DNA from: Actinoplanes couchii
GTDB lineage: Bacteria; Actinomycetota; Actinomycetes; Mycobacteriales; Micromonosporaceae
NCBI RefSeq assembly: GCF_016862075.1
Contig: NZ_BOMG01000042.1
Span: 1-64,000 of the forward strand
Reading direction: 5' to 3'
DNA: 64,000 nt
Position 1 is the stretch's first letter, and the number at the start of each line of letters is the position of its first letter. A program made the position numbers and the translations under genes. The notes under the pieces were generated by a model. That model saw only the letters and a program-made list of their open reading frames with translations. It did not search any database and was not told the DNA's origin. Positions 56,854 to 64,000 of this stretch are shown piece by piece.

Positions 56854-58548
56854 GTGACGGTGTCGGAGGATCTTCAACCGGATGCGGAGTGGAAGCGGCT
56901 GGCGCTCGCCGCGCTCCGCCGATCAGGCACGGCCGGCGACGATGTCGGCCCTGACCAGGTCGAGGAACTGCTCGCCGCGCTGACGTACGACGGGCTGCGG
57001 ATCCCGGCGCTGCAGACGGCGTCCAGCGCCGACCTGCCGCCGGCCGGGCTGCCGGGCCGGTTCCCGTTCGTCCGCGGAACCCGGGACGCGACCGGACTGA
57101 CCGCCGGCTGGGACATCAGGCAGCGGCACACCGCGCCGGATCCCGGGGCGATCCTGGCGGACCTGGAGAACGGCGTCACCTCGATCTGGCTGACCGACTG
57201 GGAGCCGAGCGCTCTCGACGGCGTGCTCCTGGATCTGGCGGGTGTGGTCCTGGACGCCGGTGACGCCGTCGCGGAGACCGGAGCGGCCTGGTTCGACCTG
57301 CTCGCGGCCCGGGGCGTCGACCCGGCGAAGGCCACCGGCGGGTTCGGGGCGGACCCGGTGGCCCGGGGGCGGGCCCTCGATGACACCGTGGCGCTGGCCG
57401 CCAGGTGCGTGGCGGAGGCGCCGGGGCTGCGGGCGATCACCGTCGACGCCACGATCCACCACGACGCGGGTGGATCCGAGGCTGAGGAGCTGGGCTGCGC
57501 GGTCGCGGCCGGGGTCGGCTACCTGCGGGCGCTGACCGATGCCGGGCTGACCGTCGAGCAGGCGCTGGGCCAGCTGGAGTTCCGGTTCGCGGCGACCGCC
57601 GACCAGTTCGCCACGATCGCCAAGCTGCGCGCGGCCCGCCGGATGTGGGCGCGGGTCGCCGAGATGTGCGGGGCGCCGGAGGCCGGTGGGCAGCGCCAGC
57701 ACGCGGTGACCTCGGCGGCGATGATGACCGCCCGGGATCCGTGGGTGAACCTGCTGCGCACCACGGTCGCCGCGTTCGCCGCCGGGGTGGGCGGGGCGGA
57801 CGCCGTGACGGTGCTGCCGTTCGACCACCGGATCGGCCGGTCCGACGCGTTCGCCCGGCGGCTGGCCCGCAACACCCAGATCCTGCTGCTGGAGGAGTCG
57901 CACGTGGCGCGGGTGGCCGACCCGGCCGGCGGCTCGTGGTACGTCGAGCGCTACACCGACGAGCTGGCCCACGCCGGGTGGGACTGGTTCACCACCATCG
58001 AACGGGCCGGTGGGTTCGCCGCCGCCCTGGACAGCGGCCTGATCGCCGGCCGGCTGGCCGCTACCTGGGCGCAACGGCGGGAGAATCTGGCGCACCGCCG
58101 CGACCCGATCACCGGGGTCAGCGAGTTCCCGGACCTGGCCGAGAAACCCCTGGTCCGCGCGGCCGCTCCGGCCGAGGCCAAGGGCGCGCTGCCGCGGCAC
58201 CACTACGCGGAGGACTTCGAGCGCCTGCGCGACCGCAGCGAGGGCCATGCGCCCACGGTTCTGCTGATCCCGATCGGATCACCCGCCGCGTACGGCCCCC
58301 GGGTCACGTTCGCCACCAACCTGTTCGCCGCCGGTGGCATCGCCGTCACCACCGAACGCGGCGACGGCCCGCTCGGCGTGGTCTGTGTGTGCGGTGCGGA
58401 GCGGGACTACGCCGAGCAGCTGGATGCCGTGACCGCCGAGTTGAACGCGACCCGGGTCCTGATCGCCGGGCGCGGTGACGTCCGGGTGGGCGGGAACGCC
58501 GTCGCCGTCCTGACCACCGTGCTGGCCGACCTGGGAGTGCCACTGTGA
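56854..58548 (+). CDS. mutA: Methylmalonyl-CoA mutase small (beta) subunit
   Basis: 564-aa mutase small subunit. The catalytic-barrel-like half is aligned with MutB ([45 protein letters not shown]) and the C-terminal pseudo-B12 domain lacks the DxHxxG cobalamin motif, as expected for the non-catalytic subunit. The start is GTG 56854 or 56860; upstream codons are possible but have no ribosome site. The next gene starts in GTGA at its stop. The preceding 140 bp show no cobalamin riboswitch that I can recognise. Confidence 0.93.
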   Translation: MTVSEDLQPDAEWKRLALAALRRSGTAGDDVGPDQVEELLAALTYDGLRIPALQTASSADLPPAGLPGRFPFVRGTRDATGLTAGWDIRQRHTAPDPGAILADLENGVTSIWLTDWEPSALDGVLLDLAGVVLDAGDAVAETGAAWFDLLAARGVDPAKATGGFGADPVARGRALDDTVALAARCVAEAPGLRAITVDATIHHDAGGSEAEELGCAVAAGVGYLRALTDAGLTVEQALGQLEFRFAATADQFATIAKLRAARRMWARVAEMCGAPEAGGQRQHAVTSAAMMTARDPWVNLLRTTVAAFAAGVGGADAVTVLPFDHRIGRSDAFARRLARNTQILLLEESHVARVADPAGGSWYVERYTDELAHAGWDWFTTIERAGGFAAALDSGLIAGRLAATWAQRRENLAHRRDPITGVSEFPDLAEKPLVRAAAPAEAKGALPRHHYAEDFERLRDRSEGHAPTVLLIPIGSPAAYGPRVTFATNLFAAGGIAVTTERGDGPLGVVCVCGAERDYAEQLDAVTAELNATRVLIAGRGDVRVGGNAVAVLTTVLADLGVPL

Positions 58549-60680
58549 TCCCCGACTTCTCCACCGTGGAACTGGGCGTCCCGGCAGTGGAAAAGGAGAC
58601 CCTGTCGCCGGGCGAGCCCTGGCACACGCCGGAGGGCATCGCCGTACCGCGGCTGTATGACGGTCTTGAGGGTCTGGACCATCTGGACAGCCGGCCCGGC
58701 ATCGCGCCCTACCTGCGCGGACCGTATCCGACCATGTACGTCAACCAGCCGTGGACGGTCCGCCAGTACGCCGGGTTCTCCACCGCCGAGGCGTCCAACG
58801 CGTTCTACCGCCGCAACCTGGCCGCCGGGCAGAAGGGCCTGTCGGTGGCGTTCGACCTGCCCACCCACCGCGGCTACGACTCGGACCACCCGCGGGTGAC
58901 AGGTGACGTCGGGATGGCCGGTGTCGCGATCGACTCCATCTACGACATGCGCCGTCTGTTCGAGGGCATCCCGCTGGACCGGATGAGCGTGTCGATGACG
59001 ATGAACGGCGCGGTGCTGCCGGTGCTGGCGCTCTACATCGTCGCCGCTGAGGAGCAGGGTGTCGCGCCGGAGAAACTGTCCGGCACGATCCAGAACGACA
59101 TCCTCAAGGAGTTCATGGTCCGCAACACCTACATCTATCCGCCGGCCCCGTCGATGCGGATCATCTCGGACATCTTCGCGTTCACCTCGCAGCGGATGCC
59201 GCGCTTCAACTCGATCTCGATCTCCGGCTACCACCTGCAGGAGGCGGGCGCCTCCGCCGACCTGGAACTCGCGTACACCCTGGCCGACGGCGTGGAGTAC
59301 CTGCGTGCCGGGCAGAAGGCGGGCCTGGACATCGACGCGTTCGCCCCGAGGCTGTCGTTCTTCTGGGGCGTCGGGATGAACTTCTTCATGGAGGTCGCCA
59401 AGCTGCGCGCCGGGCGGTTGCTCTGGGCCGAGCTGGTCGGCCGGTTCGGGCCGAAGGATCCCCGGTCGACGAGCCTGCGCGCGCACTGCCAGACCTCCGG
59501 CTGGTCGCTGACCGCGCAGGACGTCTACAACAACGTGATGCGCACCTGTGTCGAGGCGATGGCCGCCACCCAGGGCCACACCCAGTCGCTGCACACCAAC
59601 GCCCTCGACGAGGCGCTCGCGCTGCCGACCGACTTCTCCGCGCGGATCGCCCGCAACACCCAGTTGCTGCTGCAGCAGGAGTCCGGCACCACCCGGGCGA
59701 TCGACCCGTGGGGCGGCAGCGCCTACGTCGAGCGCCTGACCCGCGATCTGGCGGCCCGCGCCCGCGAGCACATCGCCGAGGTGGAGGCGGCCGGCGGGAT
59801 GGCCCGCGCGATCGACGAGGGCATCCCGAAACTGCGCGTCGAGGAGGCCGCCGCCCGTGTGCAGGCCCGGATCGACTCGGGCCGGCAGACCGTCATCGGG
59901 GTCAACAAGTACCGGCCGGACGCCGACGAGCCGATCGACGTTCTCAAGATCGACAACGCGGCGGTACGGGCGGGCCAGGTCGAACGACTGCGCCAGTTGA
60001 GGGCCGAGCGCGACGCCGAGGCCTGCGGGTCCGCCCTGGACGCCCTCACCCGAGCCGCCGGTGACGGCAGCGGCAACCTGCTCGCGCTCGCGGTCGACGC
60101 CGCCCGTGCCCGGGCCACCGTCGGCGAGATCTCCGAGGCCCTGGAGAAGGTGTACGGACGGCACGTCGCCCGGATCCGTACCATCTCCGGGGTCTACCGG
60201 AAGGAGGCGGGCGAGGTGACCAACATCGAGCGCGCCCGCGCCGCCACCGCCGCGTTCGCCGAGGCCGAGGGCCGTCAGCCGCGCATCCTGGTGGCCAAGA
60301 TGGGCCAGGACGGCCACGACCGCGGCCAGAAGGTGATCGCCACCGCCTTCGCCGACCTCGGCTTCGACGTGGACGTCGGCCCGCTGTTCGCCACCCCGGC
60401 CGAGGTGGCCCGCCAGGCCGTCGAGGCCGACGTGCACATCGTCGGCGTCAACTCCCTGGCCGCCGGGCACCTCACGCTGGTGCCGGCGCTCCGCGACGAG
60501 CTCGCCGCACAGGGCCGCCCGGACATCATGATCATCGCGGGTGGGGTGATCCCGCCGCAGGACTACGACGAGCTGCGCGCCTCCGGCGCCGCCGCCATCT
60601 TCCCGCCCGGCACCGTGCTCGCCGACGCCGCGCTCGGCCTGCTCGACGACCTCTCCACGAAACTGGGCCACGTGCGGTGA
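58545..60680 (+). CDS. mutB: Methylmalonyl-CoA mutase large (alpha) subunit
   Basis: 711-aa adenosylcobalamin-dependent mutase, converting (R)-methylmalonyl-CoA to succinyl-CoA. The N-terminal barrel has [25 protein letters not shown] (substrate tunnel), and the C-terminal B12 domain has DGHDRG (589-594) with lower axial ligand His591, followed by [15 protein letters not shown] 58545 overlaps the mutA stop by 4 bp; the meaB start overlaps its own stop likewise. Supplies or drains the methylmalonyl/propionyl-CoA pool used in polyketide and branched-chain amino-acid metabolism. Confidence 0.97.
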   Translation: MIPDFSTVELGVPAVEKETLSPGEPWHTPEGIAVPRLYDGLEGLDHLDSRPGIAPYLRGPYPTMYVNQPWTVRQYAGFSTAEASNAFYRRNLAAGQKGLSVAFDLPTHRGYDSDHPRVTGDVGMAGVAIDSIYDMRRLFEGIPLDRMSVSMTMNGAVLPVLALYIVAAEEQGVAPEKLSGTIQNDILKEFMVRNTYIYPPAPSMRIISDIFAFTSQRMPRFNSISISGYHLQEAGASADLELAYTLADGVEYLRAGQKAGLDIDAFAPRLSFFWGVGMNFFMEVAKLRAGRLLWAELVGRFGPKDPRSTSLRAHCQTSGWSLTAQDVYNNVMRTCVEAMAATQGHTQSLHTNALDEALALPTDFSARIARNTQLLLQQESGTTRAIDPWGGSAYVERLTRDLAARAREHIAEVEAAGGMARAIDEGIPKLRVEEAAARVQARIDSGRQTVIGVNKYRPDADEPIDVLKIDNAAVRAGQVERLRQLRAERDAEACGSALDALTRAAGDGSGNLLALAVDAARARATVGEISEALEKVYGRHVARIRTISGVYRKEAGEVTNIERARAATAAFAEAEGRQPRILVAKMGQDGHDRGQKVIATAFADLGFDVDVGPLFATPAEVARQAVEADVHIVGVNSLAAGHLTLVPALRDELAAQGRPDIMIIAGGVIPPQDYDELRASGAAAIFPPGTVLADAALGLLDDLSTKLGHVR

Positions 60681-61633
60681 CCCCGGAGGAGATCGCCGCC
60701 GGGGTGCGCGCCCGCAGCCCGGCGTGGGTGGCCCGGGCCATCACCCTGGTCGAGTCCACCCGGCCCGACCACCAGGACCGCGCCCAGCGACTGCTCGCGC
60801 TGCTCACCCCGGACACCGGCCGCTCGCACCGGATCGGTGTCAGCGGGGTGCCCGGTGTCGGCAAGTCCACCTTCATCGACACGTTCGGCAGCGACCTGAT
60901 CGCCTCCGGACACCGGGTCGCGGTGCTCGCCGTCGACCCGTCGTCGGTGCGCAGCCGCGGCAGCATCCTCGGCGACAAGACCCGGATGGCCCGGCTCGCC
61001 GCCGACCCGGCCGCCTACATCCGCCCGTCCCCGACCAGCGGCACCCTCGGCGGCGTCGCCAAGACCACCCGCGAGGCGATCGTCGTGGTCGAGGCGGCCG
61101 GTTACGACGTGGTGATCGTCGAGACCGTCGGTGTCGGACAGTCCGAGACCACCGTCGCCGGAATGGTCGACACGTTCCTGTTCCTCACCCTGGCCCGCAC
61201 CGGCGACCAGCTGCAGGGCATCAAGAAGGGCATCCTCGAGGTCGCCGACGTCATCGCCGTCAACAAGGCCGACGGCCCGCACGCCACCGAAGCGGGACGG
61301 GCCGCCCGGGAACTCGCCGGGGCGCTGCGGATGATGAGCGACGGCGACGGCTGGACCACTCCCGTGCTGACGTGCAGCGCGCTGGAACGTACCGGAATCG
61401 GCGAAGTGTGGGCCCGGATCACCGCCCACCGGGAGCAGACCGACGTCGCCGCCCGCCGCCGGGAACAGCAGGCCGACTGGACCTGGACGATGGCCCGGGA
61501 GGCGCTGCTCCAGCGGTTCGAGACCCATCCGGCGGTCCGGGCCGAGGCCGGCGTGGTGCGCAAGGCGATCCTGGACGGTTCCCTCACCCCGGCCCAGGCG
61601 GCACAGCGACTGCTGGAGGCGTACGACGGATAG
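60677..61633 (+). CDS. meaB: Methylmalonyl-CoA mutase-associated GTPase MeaB
   Basis: 318-aa G3E-type P-loop GTPase that loads and protects the cofactor of the mutase. Walker [10 protein letters not shown] (57-65), switch region [27 protein letters not shown], Walker B/G3 [13 protein letters not shown]4 NKADG. GTG 60677 overlaps the mutB stop by 4 bp, so the three genes are coupled. The human homologue is MMAA. Confidence 0.96.
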   Translation: MTPEEIAAGVRARSPAWVARAITLVESTRPDHQDRAQRLLALLTPDTGRSHRIGVSGVPGVGKSTFIDTFGSDLIASGHRVAVLAVDPSSVRSRGSILGDKTRMARLAADPAAYIRPSPTSGTLGGVAKTTREAIVVVEAAGYDVVIVETVGVGQSETTVAGMVDTFLFLTLARTGDQLQGIKKGILEVADVIAVNKADGPHATEAGRAARELAGALRMMSDGDGWTTPVLTCSALERTGIGEVWARITAHREQTDVAARRREQQADWTWTMAREALLQRFETHPAVRAEAGVVRKAILDGSLTPAQAAQRLLEAYDG

Positions 61634-61682
61634 GTAGTTCTTGCCGACGCGACGCGGCGACCGGTAGCGGCACTGTGATCCG

Positions 61683-63350
61683 GTGTTCGCCATCCTCATC
61701 TTCCTCGATCTGACGCTGGCGGTGCTGCAGCTGGTCGCGGCGCCCCTGCTGTGGGTCCGCACGCTGGCTGCGCTGGCTGCCGGGCGGCTGGCCGTCGCGC
61801 TGGGCCTGCTCACCGGCGGGCTGCTGCTGGCCGACTCCCGGCTGAGCGTGCAGGTGCCGCTCGCCCTGATCCCCGCCCTGTTCGCCCTCTGGCGGCCCGG
61901 TAGGACGTCGGCCCGGGTCAGCGCGGCCGGAGCGGTGCTGTCGGTCTGGTGGCTGCTGGTGCCGTTCCCGCCCGAGGACACCGTCCTCGTGCTCGCCGGA
62001 TCGGCCGCGGTGCTGGGACTGATCGTCGTCCTGTCCGCCCGGCCGCTCTCCCTGGCGCTGGTGTTCCTGCTGGTCCCGGCCGCGTCGCTGACCGCCGCGG
62101 CCACCGCCTCCGCCTCCGGCGGGCACCGGCACGACACCCCGGGACGGCTCAGCGTCGACCGGCTCACCGGCCCCGAAGACCAGACGCCGGACGTACGGAC
62201 GACGCTGACCGCCGCCCGGACCGGCGACCGGCTCACCTTCAACGGCACCTCACCCGGCCCGGAGATCCGCGCGAAGGTCGGGCAGCTCGTCGAGGTCACC
62301 CTGCTCAACCGGGACGTCGACAGCGGTGTCACCCTGCACTGGCACGGCGTCGACGTCCCGAACGCGGAGGACGGCGTGCCCGGCGTCACCCAGGACGCGG
62401 TGCCGCCCGGTGGCCGCCACGTCTACCGGTTCGTCCCGACCCGGTCCGGCACCTTCTGGTACCACACCCACCGCGACGCCCTGCACAACGTCGAGAAAGG
62501 CCTGTTCGGGGCGTTCATCGTGGACGACGCCCCGTTCGGCGGCTTCGAACGGGTGCTGTTCACCCACCACTGGGCGGGCACCGAGGACGTGCCCGCCGGC
62601 CGTGAGGTCCGGTTACGCACCGTCAACAGCTCCGCCGAACCGCGGACCGTCCAGGTCGCCGGCGCCGACTTCCGGGTGACCGCCGTCGACGGCAACCCGA
62701 TCCAGGGCGCCACCCCGCTCGCACCCGGCACCGACCTGGTGCTCGCCGCTGGTGGACGTTACGACCTCGGGTTCACCATGCCGCCCGGGCCGGTCACCGT
62801 CGCCCTCGACGGCGAGACCCGCACGCTCAGCCCCGGTGGCACCGCCCCGCCACTCCCGGTGACGAGCCAACGACAATTCGACCCGCTGTCGTACGGTTCC
62901 CCGAGCGCGCCCGTGGCCACCGGTCACCAGCGTGTGTTCGATCTGCGGCTGGACGACGGGTTCGGTTTCAGCCAGGGGCGGCTGTCGTACGTCAGCAGCC
63001 TGATCAACGGGCGGCTCTACCCGGCCGTACCCACCCTGGAAGTCGCCCACGGCGACCGGGTGAAGGTCCGCATCGCCAGCCGCAGCACCATCCAGCACCC
63101 GTTCCACCTGCACGGGCACCGCGTCCGGGTGCTGTCGCGCAACGGCGAGCCCAGCACCGGCAGCCCGTGGTGGACCGACACCCTCAACGTCGGCCGCGGC
63201 GAGCTGTACGAGATCGAGTTCACCGCCGACAACCCCGGCATCTGGATGAACCACTGCCACAACTTCCAGCACGGCGCCGACGGCATGATCCTGCACCTCG
63301 CGTATCAGGGCGTCAGCACCCCGTTCAGCTCCGACCACGCCCCCGAATGA
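61683..63350 (+). CDS. Membrane-anchored multicopper oxidase
   Basis: 555-aa protein with five N-terminal helices (about 1-140) and an extracellular laccase-like cupredoxin body. Copper motifs: HWHG (219-222), WYHTHRDALHN, HPFHLHGHRV, and HCHNFQHGADGMIL beginning at His524, all intact. This fused membrane-anchored form is a known small-laccase-like variant. It begins at GTG 61683, 49 bp past meaB, and ends 8 bp before the quinone oxidoreductase gene, suggesting a redox operon (inference). Confidence 0.9.
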   Translation: MFAILIFLDLTLAVLQLVAAPLLWVRTLAALAAGRLAVALGLLTGGLLLADSRLSVQVPLALIPALFALWRPGRTSARVSAAGAVLSVWWLLVPFPPEDTVLVLAGSAAVLGLIVVLSARPLSLALVFLLVPAASLTAAATASASGGHRHDTPGRLSVDRLTGPEDQTPDVRTTLTAARTGDRLTFNGTSPGPEIRAKVGQLVEVTLLNRDVDSGVTLHWHGVDVPNAEDGVPGVTQDAVPPGGRHVYRFVPTRSGTFWYHTHRDALHNVEKGLFGAFIVDDAPFGGFERVLFTHHWAGTEDVPAGREVRLRTVNSSAEPRTVQVAGADFRVTAVDGNPIQGATPLAPGTDLVLAAGGRYDLGFTMPPGPVTVALDGETRTLSPGGTAPPLPVTSQRQFDPLSYGSPSAPVATGHQRVFDLRLDDGFGFSQGRLSYVSSLINGRLYPAVPTLEVAHGDRVKVRIASRSTIQHPFHLHGHRVRVLSRNGEPSTGSPWWTDTLNVGRGELYEIEFTADNPGIWMNHCHNFQHGADGMILHLAYQGVSTPFSSDHAPE

Positions 63351-63358
63351 GGACACCC

Positions 63359-64000
63359 ATGAGCAGCGTCGTGGAAACCACCGAGATCGTCCTGCCCGGC
63401 ATCGTCGAACCCGGCGGCCTGCAGATCCGCGTCCGGCGACTGCCGGCACCCGGACCCGGGCAGGTCGTGCTGCGGGTCGACGCCACCGGGGTGTCGTTCG
63501 CCGAACAGCAGATGCGGCTCGGCAAGTACTACGGGCAGCCGGAATTCCCGTTCGTTCCCGGCTACGACGCGGTCGGCACGGTCACCGCCGTCGGCGACGG
63601 TGCCGACCCCGGGCTGGGCGGTGGCCGGTTCGCCGTCGTCACCAAGGTCGGCGCGTGGGCCGGGCATCTCGTCGTCGACGCCGCCGCCCTGGTGCCGGTG
63701 CCGGACGGGGTCTCCTCGGCCGACGCGGAGACCGTCGTGGTCAACGGGGTCACCGCGCACCAGATGCTGTTCCGTACCGCCAAGGTCCGGTCCGGTCAGA
63801 CGATCGTGGTGCTCGGCGCCAACGGCGGGGTCGGCTCCACCCTCGTCCAGCTGGCCCGGCACCACGGGATCACGGTGATCGGGACCGCCGCCGAACGGCA
63901 CCACGCGGCCCTGACCGCCCTCGGCGCGATCCCGGTCGACTACCGGGATCCGGACATGTACCAGCGGATCCGCGAGCACGCGCCGCACGGGGTGGACGCG
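63359..64000 (+). CDS. NADPH:quinone oxidoreductase, cut by window end
   Basis: First 214 codons of a medium-chain (GroES-like plus Rossmann) oxidoreductase. GYDAVGTVTAVGDGAD in the catalytic domain and VVLGANGGVGSTLVQLARHHG as the NADP loop identify the QOR group; no zinc ligand set is seen. ATG 63359 follows GAGGA at 63349-63353, and the frame is open to the end of the window. It stands 8 bp after the membrane-anchored multicopper oxidase and is probably co-transcribed with it. Confidence 0.88.
   Translation, partial: MSSVVETTEIVLPGIVEPGGLQIRVRRLPAPGPGQVVLRVDATGVSFAEQQMRLGKYYGQPEFPFVPGYDAVGTVTAVGDGADPGLGGGRFAVVTKVGAWAGHLVVDAAALVPVPDGVSSADAETVVVNGVTAHQMLFRTAKVRSGQTIVVLGANGGVGSTLVQLARHHGITVIGTAAERHHAALTALGAIPVDYRDPDMYQRIREHAPHGVDA

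Noticed and set aside
1..64000. tRNA/rRNA genes, CRISPR arrays, insertion sequences, phage or integrase genes, att sites
   Set aside because: Looked for cloverleaf T-loop sequences, regularly spaced repeats, transposase motifs and terminal inverted repeats by eye; none convincing.

Overview
The window is 64 kb of G+C-rich DNA carrying an actinomycete chromosome segment. I read about 54 protein genes and saw no tRNA, rRNA, CRISPR array, insertion sequence or phage gene. GTG and TTG starts are common, cistrons often overlap by 4 bp, and there are IdeR/DmdR-type iron boxes. Other actinobacterial marks are secreted hydrolases with CBM2 or ricin-B modules, a DUF5753 XRE regulator with its small partner, and a mutA-mutB-meaB operon. 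Together these suggest a soil actinomycete, probably Micromonosporaceae (Actinoplanes-like). That placement is an inference from gene content, not a computed one.

Layout. 0-5.8 kb: DapA-family aldolase and MFS exporter (+), nucleoside hydrolase and aldo/keto reductase (-), secreted multicopper oxidase (+). 5.9-10.9 kb is a signalling block: two TPR-like GGDEF proteins flank a NarL-type two-component system. 10.9-20.8 kb: secreted serine protease with lectin domain, PadR regulator, methyltransferase, DUF3253 protein, GNAT, OsmC, GH5 mannanase, CBM2-metalloprotease, and a small protein with a DUF5753 XRE regulator. 20.8-25.1 kb: a GGDEF-EAL protein and two solute-binding lipoproteins without permeases. 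25.3-31.4 kb: M4 metalloprotease, LysR regulator, degenerate inositol-phosphatase homologue, Rossmann protein, a 48-aa membrane protein and a compact NACHT NTPase. 31.4-34.5 kb: quinone oxidoreductase with TetR, then an ArsR-type regulator divergent from a miniature P450-like protein.

34.6-43.6 kb holds two complete FecBCD-type ferric-siderophore importers in tandem, both on the minus strand and each with an iron box at its promoter. Nearly every internal junction is a 4-bp stop/start overlap. One operon ends in an alpha/beta hydrolase, the other in a PPOX-type flavoprotein. 43.7-52.9 kb: soluble PAS-GAF histidine kinase, DedA protein, a large LuxR-type (LAL) regulator leading an alpha/beta hydrolase and an SDR, MFS transporter, and a membrane-anchored EEP phosphatase. 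53-56.7 kb: an unusual NMNAT-like/methyltransferase fusion divergent from a GCS2-type ligase, then a LacI regulator. 56.8-64 kb: methylmalonyl-CoA mutase small and large subunits, the MeaB G-protein chaperone, a membrane-anchored multicopper oxidase, and a quinone oxidoreductase cut by the window end.

The most interesting items are the NMNAT-like/methyltransferase fusion that has lost its HxGH motif, the 221-aa P450-like protein, the compact NACHT protein, the twin iron-regulated importers, the GGDEF pair around a two-component system, and several strong palindromic operators or terminators. No intergenic stretch exceeds 300 bp.
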